A DNA stretch of 64,000 bases from Paenibacillus_AB hodogayensis (GCF_039536325.1 NZ_BAAAYO010000008.1:558001-622000), one strand, 5' to 3'. Shown: positions 44,739-54,741, numbered from the stretch's first letter. Notes: generated by a model from the sequence alone, not told the origin. Numbers and translations are program-made.

Positions 44739-44771
44739 CGGTGCTTCAATAAAGCCGGAGACGATCCGACA

Positions 44772-44798
44772 AGCCTGTTCCCCGCGGGGGGACAGGCT
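44772..44798 (+). terminator. Hairpin after the AKR gene
   Basis: AGCCTGT/ACAGGCT with CCCC/GGGG inside; followed by GTTTGG only, so termination is uncertain. Confidence 0.4.
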
Positions 44799-44887
44799 GT
44801 TTGGATTGCGGACGGCCCTTCCATAAGCCGTTCATGCCCGGCACGACCGCTTCGAAAAGCGAACCTCGAGTAAGGCCCGTCCTCCTG

Positions 44888-45742
44888 TCAGCTCCCGGAA
44901 GATCTGCGCGCGTAAAGCTCGCGGAATTTCGTCGGCGTCATCCCTTCGCGCTCCATAAACTTTTTATTGAAATAGCTGGCGCTGGCATAGCCCGCTTCTT
45001 CGGCAATGCGCTTGACCGGAGCGTCCGGCTGCTCCAGCAGCCGCTGCTTGCCGTATTGCAGCCGGCACAGCGTGACGAACTCGAGCGGCGTCATACGCAT
45101 CGCTTTGCGGAACTGCTTGCAAAAATAAAACGGACTAATGCCCGCCCGCTCCGCCCAGTAGGCCAGATCGAACGGCTCCCGGGCTTGTTCCTGCATAAGC
45201 GGCAGCAGCTCCGGGATGCGCTCCGCCAGCAGGACGCTTTTGACCGGCGAGAACGGGACCGCCTGATTCATGAACTCCATCAGAAAGGAATACGTGTACG
45301 TAGACAGTCTCGTCTCGTACAAAAGCTTGTGCTCCTTCGCTTCCCTGTATAACGCCCGGTGCGCATCCTCCAGCGGCTTCAGCTGGTTCAAGGACCATAG
45401 CGTCGAGCGGTGAAAGCCGTGCTGGGTCAAAAATTCCTTCAGCAAGTCCCCGTTGAAATGCACCCAGCGCACGTCCCACGGATCGTCCTCCGAGCTGTAA
45501 TAGCGCTGCTCCTCCAGCGGAAAATACAAAAACGCATTGCCCGCCTGCAGCGTATGAACGACCCCCTCCGTTTCGACATACCCTTTGCCCGATACGAGAA
45601 AATGAATGTTGAATTCGTTGAGCGCCCCTTTCGGCCGGTAAATGCCGTGCTCCGGGCCGTCACAGTACCAGCCTACCGACAAGGGCTCGCAGAAATAACG
45701 GCGCTCGGGCAGCGTCAGAAGTTGGCATTGATGAATCGGCAT
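44888..45742 (-). CDS. AraC-family transcriptional regulator
   Basis: 284 aa. N-terminal cupin-like sensing domain (about 1-150, with GKGYVETEG and YFPLEEQRYY). C-terminal double helix-turn-helix (about 190-280; SPFYFCKQFRKAM and YASASYFNKKFMEREGMTP). It is divergent from a Gfo/Idh-AKR pair that it probably controls. The start is the ATG at 45742; the frame ATG at 45757 has no ribosome site. Confidence 0.92.
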   Translation of the reverse strand: MPIHQCQLLTLPERRYFCEPLSVGWYCDGPEHGIYRPKGALNEFNIHFLVSGKGYVETEGVVHTLQAGNAFLYFPLEEQRYYSSEDDPWDVRWVHFNGDLLKEFLTQHGFHRSTLWSLNQLKPLEDAHRALYREAKEHKLLYETRLSTYTYSFLMEFMNQAVPFSPVKSVLLAERIPELLPLMQEQAREPFDLAYWAERAGISPFYFCKQFRKAMRMTPLEFVTLCRLQYGKQRLLEQPDAPVKRIAEEAGYASASYFNKKFMEREGMTPTKFRELYARRSSGS

Positions 45743-45863
45743 ATGCTCCGCCCCCATTTTCTATAGGACAAAATCGTGTCATCCTTATCAAAATATTATT
45801 ATATTTATTATAGGATCGATCTATTATAATGACAATATCATAGTAATGAGGAGTGAATCACGC

Positions 45864-46874
45864 ATGGTTCAGGCAAAGCTGCGCTGGGGCATCATCGGCT
45901 GCGCGAACATCGCGATCGGCTCGGTCATCCCCGGCATCCGTCAATCCAAACGCGGCGAAGTCGTCGCCATCGCCAGCCGCGGCGAGGAGAAAGCGAAACA
46001 AACAGCCGAGAAGCTGGGCATCCCGAAAGCTTACGGAAGCTACGAGGCGATATTGGAAGACCCCGATATCGATGCAGTTTACATACCGCTTCCCAACAAC
46101 CTGCACAAGGAATGGACGATTCGCGCGGCTCAGGCGGGCAAGCACATTTTATGCGAAAAACCGTTCTCCATCGATGCCGCCGAAGCCGAAGAGATGGTGG
46201 CCGCCTGCGCCGAGCACGGGGTGAAGCTGGCCGAGGCGTTCATGTACCGCCATCATCCGCGTTACGCCAAAATCAAAGAGATTATCGCCTCCGGCGAGAT
46301 CGGGACGATTCGCGGTATTCACGGCGCGTTCACGTTCAATAGTTCCCGCAATACGACCAACTTCCGGAACGACGTGTCGATGGGAGGCGGTTCGATATAC
46401 GACATCGGCGTTTATCCGATCAGCGCAGCTCGGCTTCTGCTGGGCAGCGAGCCGGAGGCGGCGACGGTTCACGCCATGTTCTCTCCGGAACACGGCGGCG
46501 TGGATATGATGGCCTCCGGTTTGCTGGAATTCCCCGGAAGCGTCGCGCTTACGTTCGACTGCGCCATGTGGGCGGCCAGCCGCAATACGCTGGAGGTGCT
46601 CGGCACCGACGGACGGATCGAGCTCCCTTCCGCTTTCGTATGCAGGCCGGACGAGGAACCGGTCTTCTACGTAACGACCAAGGACGGGCGGCGAGAGGAA
46701 CGGACGGAGCCGATGAACCAATACAGCCTGCAAGCCGACGATCTGGCGGCAAGCGTGCTCGACGGCGCTCCACTGGCATTCGATCCGTTCGACACCGTAC
46801 TGAACATGCGGGTCGTCGACGCTTGTCTCGAATCGGCGCGCACCCGTTCGCGCATCGTCATCGCCAATCAGTAA
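45864..46874 (+). CDS. Gfo/Idh/MocA family oxidoreductase
   Basis: 336 aa. The N-terminal Rossmann fold is IIGCANIA, the catalytic EKPF motif is in CEKPFSIDA, and a C-terminal substrate domain follows. It acts on sugars or inositols with NAD(P). The start is the ATG at 45864, ten bases after GAGGAG. A TATAAT at 45825-45830 lies in the AT-rich region shared with the AraC gene. Confidence 0.93.
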   Translation: MVQAKLRWGIIGCANIAIGSVIPGIRQSKRGEVVAIASRGEEKAKQTAEKLGIPKAYGSYEAILEDPDIDAVYIPLPNNLHKEWTIRAAQAGKHILCEKPFSIDAAEAEEMVAACAEHGVKLAEAFMYRHHPRYAKIKEIIASGEIGTIRGIHGAFTFNSSRNTTNFRNDVSMGGGSIYDIGVYPISAARLLLGSEPEAATVHAMFSPEHGGVDMMASGLLEFPGSVALTFDCAMWAASRNTLEVLGTDGRIELPSAFVCRPDEEPVFYVTTKDGRREERTEPMNQYSLQADDLAASVLDGAPLAFDPFDTVLNMRVVDACLESARTRSRIVIANQ

Positions 46875-46891
46875 TGGAGGGGGAAGCGACA

Positions 46892-47827
46892 ATGAACTAT
46901 TTCGAAATACCGGGTCTGCACCAGCCGATTGCCCAACTGATGATGGGCACCGATTATTATAAGCCGGAGCTGCTCGATACGGTCGGCAAGCTGCTGGACG
47001 AGTATGTGGAGCTGGGCGGCAATGCAGTCGACTCGGCCTACATATACGGGGGCGGCAATAGCGAGGAAACGATCGGATTGTGGCTGGAGTCGCGCGGCAA
47101 CCGCGATAAGATCATCGTTCTGACCAAAGGAGCGCACCACAACGCCAACGGCCCGCGGGTCAACAAGCAAGCCATCGACGAGGAGTTCGCCGTCAGTCTC
47201 AAGCGGCTCCGCACCGACTACGTCGACTTGTATGCCCTGCACCGCGACGATCCCAACGTCCCGGTCGGTCCGATCATCGAAGCGCTGAACGAGCATATCG
47301 CCGCCGGACGCATGCGCGCGATCGGGGTTTCCAACTGGAGCCACCAGCGCATTCAGGAAGCCAACGACTATGCGGCCGCTCGCGGTCTGGTCGGCTTCTC
47401 GTTCAGCAGTCCGAACTTGAGCCTAGCGAAGCCGAACGAGCCGTTCTGGGCGGGCTGCATATCTGCCGATGCTGATGCCTGCGCCTGGCATCGCGAGAAG
47501 CAGCTTCCGCTCCTGTCGTGGTCTTCGCAGGCGCGCGGCTTCTTCACCGGCCTGTTCACGCCGGAAGTGCGCGACAATGCCGATCTTGTGCGCGTCTTCT
47601 ACAGCGACGACAACTGGGAGCGCTACCGCCGCGCCGAACAGCTCGGCAAGGAACGCGGCGTATCGACGATCCAGATCGCGCTCGCATACGTGCTGAACCA
47701 GCCGTTCCCCACGAGCGCGCTCATCGGGCCGAAAAACAGCGCGGAGCTTCAGTCGTGCCATGACGCTACAAGCATCAAGCTGACCGACGCAGAGCTGACC
47801 TGGCTTGACTTGTCTGGCGAACGCTGA
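46892..47827 (+). CDS. Aldo/keto reductase
   Basis: 311 aa TIM-barrel oxidoreductase. Catalytic Tyr is in DSAYIYGGG, Lys in LTKGAH and His in LHRDDP. It lies 17 bases after the Gfo/Idh gene, with GGAGGGGG before its ATG, so the two probably act on the same sugar derivative. Confidence 0.92.
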   Translation: MNYFEIPGLHQPIAQLMMGTDYYKPELLDTVGKLLDEYVELGGNAVDSAYIYGGGNSEETIGLWLESRGNRDKIIVLTKGAHHNANGPRVNKQAIDEEFAVSLKRLRTDYVDLYALHRDDPNVPVGPIIEALNEHIAAGRMRAIGVSNWSHQRIQEANDYAAARGLVGFSFSSPNLSLAKPNEPFWAGCISADADACAWHREKQLPLLSWSSQARGFFTGLFTPEVRDNADLVRVFYSDDNWERYRRAEQLGKERGVSTIQIALAYVLNQPFPTSALIGPKNSAELQSCHDATSIKLTDAELTWLDLSGER

Positions 47828-47848
47828 GCAAGCCGCCAAACGCATAAC

Positions 47849-47879
47849 AAAACCGCGAGGCCAAGCCTTCGCGGTTTTT
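47849..47879 (+). terminator. Terminator of the Gfo/Idh-AKR operon
   Basis: AAAACCGCGA pairs with TCGCGGTTTT; T5 follows. It also lies after the convergent DUF2334 gene. Confidence 0.85.
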
Positions 47880-47907
47880 GTTTGTTCGTATTTTTTTTCG
47901 ATATCGG

Positions 47908-49848
47908 CTATTGGAGCAATGTTGCGGCGGCCGGCCGCTTCGATTGGAACGACAGCGCGATATCCAGATACGGGTCGCTGTTCGACAGCATCCCCACATC
48001 CATCCGTCCGTCGCCGTTAAAATCGTTGATCAGCAGCTGTCCGTCGCCGTGGCCCCACGGCCCCATCCGCGACAGCAGCTCGAACTGCAGCGGTCCGGTC
48101 TGCTGGTAGACGGCCAGCATCTTCTCCTCCGCATTCCAGAACAAAATATCCTGCTTGCCGTCGCCGTTGAAATCGCCGATCTTCACCTGACCTTCTTCAC
48201 CTGTCGGGATCGTGAGCGCAAGCACCTTACGCTTCCACTTTAACGAAGCCGTGTCCGGAACGAGCTCGATCCAGCGGGAGGAGTGCGGGAAAGGCACCAG
48301 CAGCGAATCTTTGCCGTCCCCGTCGAGATCGCCTATCGTGAGCCGAACCGGCGAATGTTTATCCCAAGGCCGCGGCTCCATCAGCGTCAGCTCCCCTTTC
48401 CTCAATACGAAGCTTTCCAACTGGCTGCTGTCGGCCGTCTCGCCGGCAATGACCCATTCGCCGCCTCCCTGCCTCAGAGCGAACATATTGGACCAGCCCG
48501 TTCTTCCCGTCTTCCAATTGCGGGAAAAGACGAACTCGTTTCCTTTGGAGCGATACACTTCCATCGTTCCGTTGGCGCGCATCACCCACAGATCGGCTTT
48601 GCCGTCGCCGTCGTCGTCCATCAGCGTCCAGACGTCGCCCTTCGAATATTTAAGCTGGCACCACACTTTGGCCGGAAGCGGCGCTTCGTTGCGCAGTCCG
48701 CGGAAGTTGCCCGCCGTCACCGTCACCTGCCCGCGCAGCCAATCCCAGCTGACAATGTCCGTCTGCCCTTTGCCGGTCACATCGGCCGCCTGAACGCTAC
48801 CCTCCCGCCCCATTCCGACATTGACGCTGTGAGCCGGTATGAACGGGATGAGGTCGGTAACCGACATGAACGTATAGCCTTTTTCCGCAAGCCGGGGAAG
48901 CAGCTTCTGCAAAGGGCTCTTTTCCGCTGACGGATACCGGTACAACGGCAGCCCGTCCTCCATGACCGGGTCTCCGGCATCGTCCGTAACGGCGACCAAA
49001 TGTTTGAATTCCAAAAACGGATGGAAGAAAAAAGCCGGAAGCTTGTTTGATTTGCCCAATTGGTTCGTAATAATATCGATATCGCGATTATAAGGAATGT
49101 AAGAGAGTGGCGTGGGCACGTAGACGGCTCCGAGCGAAGGCGATCCGTAGCCGGTGTTGCGGCCCGTCGAATATTGCGGTTGAAGCGCATTGCGGTTTTT
49201 CTGCACATCCGCTTGAAAGCTTAATCCGAAGTAGTTGCGGAAAACCGCGTCCTGCTCGGGCAGCGTCCGATAATGAGGCGCTTCCCAGAAGTAAGGGAAC
49301 AGGCCGATGCGGCGAAAAATGTCCACACCCTCCTCCACCCGCCGGGACGCATACTGTACGGTCATCGATTCCGGCACATCGGGCATATAAAACTCGTTGC
49401 CGATGCCCGACTCCTGATGTCCATCCGGCCGGTACGCATCGCCAACCTGATGCGTGTAGCCATGCATCCCGATAACCGCCCCGGAACGGGCGGCATCCTG
49501 GAGCAGCCTGTCGAACGATCGGACGTACGCATCATCCGTCTGATCGAGCGCGACGTCGTACCGTGTCCCGTCCTTCGCCACATTCAGCCAGCGGGGGATG
49601 AGCGCAATCTGATAACGGATTCCTTTTTCCTTCAGCATGCCAAGAACGGCCCGCAGCTTGCCAAGCTGCTCCGGCCCTTCATACTGTCCGCCCGGTCCTA
49701 CATCCTCGAGGCGGACCAGAATTCGCTTGGGCTGGTTTTCATTGCCTACCGCCGGGACAAGATGCAGCGCGTAGAGGAGCACAAATGCGACCGACACGGC
49801 CAGCCAAAACCGTGAACGGGATCGAAGCGCTAGCAGCCACCGTTTCAA
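47908..49848 (-). CDS. DUF2334 (polysaccharide deacetylase-like) protein with FG-GAP repeats
   Basis: 646 aa. A signal anchor (about 10-32) precedes a DUF2334 deacetylase-like barrel (about 40-345; VRLEDVGPG and MHGYTHQVG). The C-terminal 280 residues hold five FG-GAP/VCBS-type units, seen as DVTGKGQTD, DDDGDGKAD, DLDGDGKDS, DFNGDGKQD and DFNGDGRMD, likely calcium sites in a beta-propeller. The start is a TTG at 49848, eight bases after GGAGGG; the frame runs further without a ribosome site. The next 319 bases hold only its promoter and the MFS terminator. Confidence 0.88.
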   Translation of the reverse strand: MKRWLLALRSRSRFWLAVSVAFVLLYALHLVPAVGNENQPKRILVRLEDVGPGGQYEGPEQLGKLRAVLGMLKEKGIRYQIALIPRWLNVAKDGTRYDVALDQTDDAYVRSFDRLLQDAARSGAVIGMHGYTHQVGDAYRPDGHQESGIGNEFYMPDVPESMTVQYASRRVEEGVDIFRRIGLFPYFWEAPHYRTLPEQDAVFRNYFGLSFQADVQKNRNALQPQYSTGRNTGYGSPSLGAVYVPTPLSYIPYNRDIDIITNQLGKSNKLPAFFFHPFLEFKHLVAVTDDAGDPVMEDGLPLYRYPSAEKSPLQKLLPRLAEKGYTFMSVTDLIPFIPAHSVNVGMGREGSVQAADVTGKGQTDIVSWDWLRGQVTVTAGNFRGLRNEAPLPAKVWCQLKYSKGDVWTLMDDDGDGKADLWVMRANGTMEVYRSKGNEFVFSRNWKTGRTGWSNMFALRQGGGEWVIAGETADSSQLESFVLRKGELTLMEPRPWDKHSPVRLTIGDLDGDGKDSLLVPFPHSSRWIELVPDTASLKWKRKVLALTIPTGEEGQVKIGDFNGDGKQDILFWNAEEKMLAVYQQTGPLQFELLSRMGPWGHGDGQLLINDFNGDGRMDVGMLSNSDPYLDIALSFQSKRPAAATLLQ

Positions 49849-50090
49849 AGACGAATCCCTCCTGATGTCAGGGTACACAATGGCGTAAATGCATCCCATT
49901 CCGATGGCCGATTGTTAAGGCACTTCGGCGGCCATGTAAGGACTTCTCGGCCGTTGGATACGAAGACGAGTTGATGCTGAAATTTCGGCCGATACGGTCC
50001 AAGGTCCGACTTTGTACGGGCGCTACGCTGCAGCACCTTATGCTATTTGCTTGTATTATATCTAAACCGTTTCCAAAAAGCATCAACAAA

Positions 50091-50122
50091 AAATCCCTCC
50101 CCAAGCAAGACGGAGAGGGATT
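50091..50122 (-). terminator. Terminator of the first MFS gene
   Basis: AATCCCTC and GAGGGATT form the stem on the minus strand, followed by T6. Confidence 0.85.
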
Positions 50123-50167
50123 GAAGCCGTTCGGATTTGCGTCCCGCCGGGACTTGCGGCGCACCGC

Positions 50168-51325
50168 CTATCCGGCGGCGCTTTCCGCCTTAGCGGTGTG
50201 CCGGTCGGCTGCTTGGAACGACAGCAGCAAAGCGATCGCAGCCAGGCAGAGAACGCCGCCTATGGCGAACGGCAGATTGATATGGAGCTGGTAAGCGCCC
50301 ATGCCCATGAGCGGTCCGGCGATGCGGCCGAGGCTGTCCATAGACGAGTTAAGCCCCGTCGCGACGCCTTGTCCGACCTTCGTCTTCTGGGAAATGAGCG
50401 AAAGCACACACGGACGGATCAGCGAGTTGCCGGCGGAGAATACCGTTAAATACAAGCATGCCGTGAATAGGCTCGACGACAGCAAAATCAGGAAGAAGCC
50501 CAGCGCCGACAGCAGCAGCCCGATGCCGATCACCTTCGGCTCGTCGCCGGGCTTGACCAGCCTCCGCACGACGCCGCCCTGAATGCCCGCCCCGACAATG
50601 CCGCTGACAAGGAACATGATGCCGATCTCCATCGGACCCGCGCCGAACTTGATGGCCTCGAAATATTGCAGCGTCCCTTCCATGCCGGCTAGCGTGAAGG
50701 TGACGAAAAACGACATCATGTACAAATATTTGAGCGGTCCGGAGAACGCTCTCCAGCGGGAAACCCGTTTCTGACCGCCGCGCTTGTCCGGGGGAAGCGA
50801 TTCGGACAGCCGGGCTGCAGCGACCGCAAACGCCACAAAGGATAACGCCGAAGCGACGAAAAACGGCACGGACATGCCAAAGCCGGTCAACAGGCCGCCT
50901 ACCGCAGGGCCGAATATGAAGCCGAGCCCGATGGACATGCCGACAAGTCCCATCCCTTTGGTGCGGTTTTCTTCGGTCGTAATGTCCGCCACGTAAGCGA
51001 CGGCGCACGAAGTGGCTGCCCCGGAGAACAAGCCGCCCAGCAGTCTGGAAGCGTACAGCAGCCACAGCTGATCGCCGGCGAGCCCCAGCATCAGGAAGCT
51101 GACCGCGAAGCCCAGCAAACCCGTCAGCAATACCGGCCGGCGCCCGATCCGATCGGATAGCGAGCCCCAGAACGGGGACATCAGGAACGAAACGGCCGAA
51201 TACAGCATAAGCATCATGTTCAGATGGAAAGGCCCGACAATTTCCGGCAATACCGGGATAATGATGCCGAACCCGATGAAGATGGTCATAAGAAGCAGCA
51301 TAATCGCTGAAAGTTGCTTTTTCAC
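50168..51325 (-). CDS. MFS transporter (multidrug efflux type)
   Basis: 385 aa with 12 predicted helices. The MFS motif A, GSLSDRIGRRPVLLTG, follows helix 2. Homologues of this length are drug/H+ antiporters of the Bmr/TetA type; the real substrate is unknown. The start is a GTG at 51325 after TCGGGGG. Confidence 0.85.
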   Translation of the reverse strand: MKKQLSAIMLLLMTIFIGFGIIIPVLPEIVGPFHLNMMLMLYSAVSFLMSPFWGSLSDRIGRRPVLLTGLLGFAVSFLMLGLAGDQLWLLYASRLLGGLFSGAATSCAVAYVADITTEENRTKGMGLVGMSIGLGFIFGPAVGGLLTGFGMSVPFFVASALSFVAFAVAAARLSESLPPDKRGGQKRVSRWRAFSGPLKYLYMMSFFVTFTLAGMEGTLQYFEAIKFGAGPMEIGIMFLVSGIVGAGIQGGVVRRLVKPGDEPKVIGIGLLLSALGFFLILLSSSLFTACLYLTVFSAGNSLIRPCVLSLISQKTKVGQGVATGLNSSMDSLGRIAGPLMGMGAYQLHINLPFAIGGVLCLAAIALLLSFQAADRHTAKAESAAG

Positions 51326-51378
51326 GTACAAGCCCCCGAATCTATAAATGCGGCGCTGCAGCGCGCGCAGCGCTCCCC

Positions 51379-52656
51379 TTATTTTACCATAGCTTTGCGG
51401 TTGACAAAAATGAACAATTGAAGAACAAACAGCACGGCCAGGACGATTCCGCTCGTCACGAAAGGGGCCTGGTAGCCGAGCGAGTCCCACAGCTTGCCCG
51501 ACAGAATCGGTCCGATCACGTTGCCCGAGCCCTCGATGGTCAAGAAAAACCCCCATATGGCTCCGCGCTTTTCCTTCGGGATGACGGAGGCGATCATCGC
51601 GTTCCATGACGGGATGAGCAGTGCGTAGCCGATGCCGAGCAGCGTAACCAGCGTCAAAATAAGCGGAATGGACTTCACGAACGTAAACGTAAGCAAAGTC
51701 AATGAGCTAATAACAAGCCCCGCGTTAATGAACCAGCGCGTCCCCCAACGGTCAACCAGCTTGCCGACGGGAATGAGAAACAGCACGGTTACGGCTCCTC
51801 CCGCGACCAGAAACATACTGTACTGCGAAGGTGTCAGATGCAGCACCGTGCGCGCATAAAGCGTCAGCACCGGCGTCAGGAGACCGAGCGCGAACGTCTG
51901 GGCGAACAAGGCCGGGTAGAACGCCCAGCTGACGTGCAGCGAATGCTTGACTTCAGTCATGTATTGGCGGATTTTGGCCGACTGCCGGCTCCACAGCCCC
52001 GAGCTAGGACGCCGCTCGGCGCGTCTGTCCCGAATCGCCTGGATGAGCGATTTCAAGCTCGCTTCGCGGCCGTGCGCCGGCAGGAAGTAGGTGACGACCA
52101 CGCAGGCTATCGTCAGCAGGACGAGAACGCGGAACGCCGTCGTGTACGTTTCGCCGACAAAGAAATTGATGACGACCGGACCGAGCCCTACGCCGGACAG
52201 CCAAGACATATAGATGACCGACATCATCGTCCCCGCGGCCTTCTCCCCTACCGTTTCCGTCGCCCCGGTTATGACGCAAGGCCACAGGGGCGAGGTTCCG
52301 ATGCCGAGCAGCGTGCAGGCCAGAATGATCCACGAATAGTGCGAAAAGGTCACCATAATGATCACGGATGCAAACGTAAAAATAACCCCGGTCAGCATTA
52401 CCGGACGGTAACCGACTTTATCGATCAGCCAGCCGACGGGGGACCGGAACAGATTGTCGCCCAAATACTGGAACGCCATCGTCCAGCCGATGATGAAGGT
52501 CGAGATGCCCAGCACCGATTTCATGTAGATCGGCAGGATGGATACCAGTATGGCGCCCTTTACAAATTCTACAATAAACATAATAACGAGGAGCAGGACG
52601 ACAAATGGAGTAAACAATTGTTTTTGCTCGAGCCATAGCTTCTTTAGCCGGTTCAC
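51379..52656 (-). CDS. MFS transporter
   Basis: 425 aa, 12 TM helices. The loop DKVGYRPVMLTG resembles MFS motif A; a charged central loop (RDRRAERRPSSGLWS) separates the two halves. Substrate unknown. The start is a GTG at 52656 with AGAGGGTGG. It is 53 bases upstream of the other MFS gene and may be cotranscribed with it. Confidence 0.85.
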   Translation of the reverse strand: MNRLKKLWLEQKQLFTPFVVLLLVIMFIVEFVKGAILVSILPIYMKSVLGISTFIIGWTMAFQYLGDNLFRSPVGWLIDKVGYRPVMLTGVIFTFASVIIMVTFSHYSWIILACTLLGIGTSPLWPCVITGATETVGEKAAGTMMSVIYMSWLSGVGLGPVVINFFVGETYTTAFRVLVLLTIACVVVTYFLPAHGREASLKSLIQAIRDRRAERRPSSGLWSRQSAKIRQYMTEVKHSLHVSWAFYPALFAQTFALGLLTPVLTLYARTVLHLTPSQYSMFLVAGGAVTVLFLIPVGKLVDRWGTRWFINAGLVISSLTLLTFTFVKSIPLILTLVTLLGIGYALLIPSWNAMIASVIPKEKRGAIWGFFLTIEGSGNVIGPILSGKLWDSLGYQAPFVTSGIVLAVLFVLQLFIFVNRKAMVK

Positions 52657-52811
52657 GTATCCACCCTCTGACCATGCCCTGACCGGGACATGCTTCCGAA
52701 TTGCGCCGCCTTGCCGGCGCCCTCTCTCCATTGTGCCCCAAATCGCGGCCCGCATTACCTGAAAACGGAAATCCCCCGTTTTCCGATCAAAGCCTGACAC
52801 GGATTTTTAAC

Positions 52812-52839
52812 TTGCAAGTGGGCGTGTTTTTGATATACT
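52812..52839 (+). promoter_or_regulatory. speA promoter
   Basis: TTGCAA and TATACT with a 16-base spacer and TGA immediately before the -10. Confidence 0.6.
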
Positions 52840-52895
52840 CAACCTTGTTTGCAACTTACCACTTGGCAGAATGCCCGGAAGGAAGGGATGACCGC

Positions 52896-54362
52896 GTGGA
52901 TCATAACCGCACCCCTTTGTTTACCGCATTGACCGAACATGCGGCCAGACGCCCGATTCAATTTCATATTCCCGGACATAAGACGGGAGCGGGCTCGGAC
53001 CCCGAGTTCCGTTCGTTTATCGGAGACAACGCGCTCTCCATCGACTTAATCAATATAGCACCGCTGGACGATCTCCATCAACCGACCGGCGTTATTTTAG
53101 AAGCCCAGCAGCTTGCCGCCGACGCGTTCGGCGCCGAATATACGGTATTCTCCGTCCAAGGGACGAGCGGGGCGATCATGACGATGATCATGTCCGTGGT
53201 CGGAGAAGGGGATAAAATTATCGTGCCGCGCAACGTGCACAAATCGATTTTGTCAGCGATCATTTTTTCCGGAGCGAAGCCCGTGTTCCTGTCCCCGGTA
53301 AGCGACCCCAACCTGGGGATCGATCACGGCGTCACGACCAGCTCCGTCCGCAAAGCGCTGAAGCGCCACCCGGACGCCAAAGCCGTGCTCGTCATCAACC
53401 CGACCTATTACGGGGTGTGCGCCGATCTAAAGGAAATCGTTCAGCTCGTACATAGCTACGACATTCCGGTTCTTGTGGACGAGGCTCACGGGGCGCTCAT
53501 TCACTTCCACGACGATCTGCCGCTGTCCGCCATGGCCGCAGGCGCCGACATGGCCGCGACGAGCGTCCACAAGCTGGGCGGCTCGATGACGCAAAGCTCG
53601 GTGCTGAACATTCAGGGCCCGCGCGTCAACCAGCGGCGCATTCAGACGATTATCAGCATGCTCACCACGACCTCGACGTCCTACCTGCTGCTCGCTTCGC
53701 TCGATACGTCGCGCCGCAAGCTCGCGCTGGAAGGCAAGGCGATGGCGGAGCACGCGATCGGACTGGCCCAATACGCGCGCAAGGCGATCAACGAAATTCC
53801 CGGGCTGTACTGCTTCGGCGAAGACATACTCGGCACGGAGGCGACCTTCGACTACGATCCGACCAAGGTGACCGTCCACATCCGCCATCTCGGCATGACC
53901 GGATACGACGTGGAGAACTGGCTCCGCGACCGGTACAATATCGAGATCGAAATGAGCGACATGTACAACATCCTCTGTCTCGTCACACCGGCGGACACGA
54001 AGCAAAATATCGATATTTTGCTTGAAGCGCTGAGCGTGCTGGCCGAGGAGCATGCGCATAACGAAGCGAACGAGCTCGTCGTGAAAATCCCAGAAATCCC
54101 CCAGCTGTCCCTGACGCCGCGCGACGCCTTCTACGGCGATACGGAGCTGCTGCCGTTCAAGGAATCCGCCGGACGCATTATGGCCGAGTTCATCTACGTC
54201 TATCCGCCAGGAATTCCGATCCTGCTGCCGGGCGAGGTGATCTCGCAGGACAACATCGATTATATCGTCGATCATTTGACAGTCGGCCTGCCGGTCAAAG
54301 GCCCGGAAGACCGGACGATCGAATTCGTCAAAGTCATCGTGGAAACAAAACCGATTTTTTAA
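52896..54362 (+). CDS. speA: Orn/Lys/Arg decarboxylase-fold protein, probable arginine decarboxylase
   Basis: 488 aa PLP enzyme like B. subtilis SpeA (490 aa), which makes agmatine for polyamine synthesis. The PLP lysine is in TSVHKLGGSMTQSS and the preceding Asp in DEAHGA. Related enzymes decarboxylate lysine or ornithine, so the substrate is inferred. The start is a GTG at 52896, eight bases after GAAGGG; an ATG at 52888 is in another frame. It has a strong terminator. Confidence 0.85.
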   Translation: MDHNRTPLFTALTEHAARRPIQFHIPGHKTGAGSDPEFRSFIGDNALSIDLINIAPLDDLHQPTGVILEAQQLAADAFGAEYTVFSVQGTSGAIMTMIMSVVGEGDKIIVPRNVHKSILSAIIFSGAKPVFLSPVSDPNLGIDHGVTTSSVRKALKRHPDAKAVLVINPTYYGVCADLKEIVQLVHSYDIPVLVDEAHGALIHFHDDLPLSAMAAGADMAATSVHKLGGSMTQSSVLNIQGPRVNQRRIQTIISMLTTTSTSYLLLASLDTSRRKLALEGKAMAEHAIGLAQYARKAINEIPGLYCFGEDILGTEATFDYDPTKVTVHIRHLGMTGYDVENWLRDRYNIEIEMSDMYNILCLVTPADTKQNIDILLEALSVLAEEHAHNEANELVVKIPEIPQLSLTPRDAFYGDTELLPFKESAGRIMAEFIYVYPPGIPILLPGEVISQDNIDYIVDHLTVGLPVKGPEDRTIEFVKVIVETKPIF

Positions 54363-54374
54363 TTTTTCCGCACC

Positions 54375-54424
54375 AAAAAAAAGCCTTCGAAACCGCGTCC
54401 AGCGCGTGGTTCGAAGGCTTTTTC
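54375..54424. terminator. speA terminator
   Basis: AAAAAGCCTTCGAA and TTCGAAGGCTTTTT form a long stem with an inner imperfect arm; usable for both converging genes. Confidence 0.92.
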
Positions 54425-54450
54425 CCTTCCGCGTATTTCCCGTCCCGTCT

Positions 54451-54741
54451 TCAGCCGTACTGCTCCTGCATCCCCATCGACGGAAGAAGCTGCTTCAGAA
54501 AAGCGGACACCTCCTCCGCCTCACGGTCGTTCAGCCGAAAGGCCCGCTGCAGGTAGGCAATATTGTCGAGGTCCTCATGATCCAGAAGGGAAGAGCGGTT
54601 CGTCTGCATACATACGACCAAGGGCTTGCCGAAAAACGCCGTCGTGTACACAATGCCGAAATCGTAACGGGCCAGATCGGTGGCAAAGCCGATAAACTGG
54701 ATGTTCGCCTGCTCTCCGGAATCGTACAGCCGCTCAAACAT
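54451..54741 (-). CDS. DUF3055 family protein
   Basis: 96 aa. The family motif YDFGIVYTTAFFGKPLVVCMQT (cut here) is present. No known function. The start is the ATG at 54741, ten bases after GAGGAG; a longer frame from 54759 overlaps that site. Confidence 0.85.
   Translation of the reverse strand: MFERLYDSGEQANIQFIGFATDLARYDFGIVYTTAFFGKPLVVCMQTNRSSLLDHEDLDNIAYLQRAFRLNDREAEEVSAFLKQLLPSMGMQEQYG

Noticed and set aside
50040..50080. Cre-like GGAAACGGTTTA near the DUF2334 gene
   Set aside because: Three mismatches to the cre consensus, including fixed positions.
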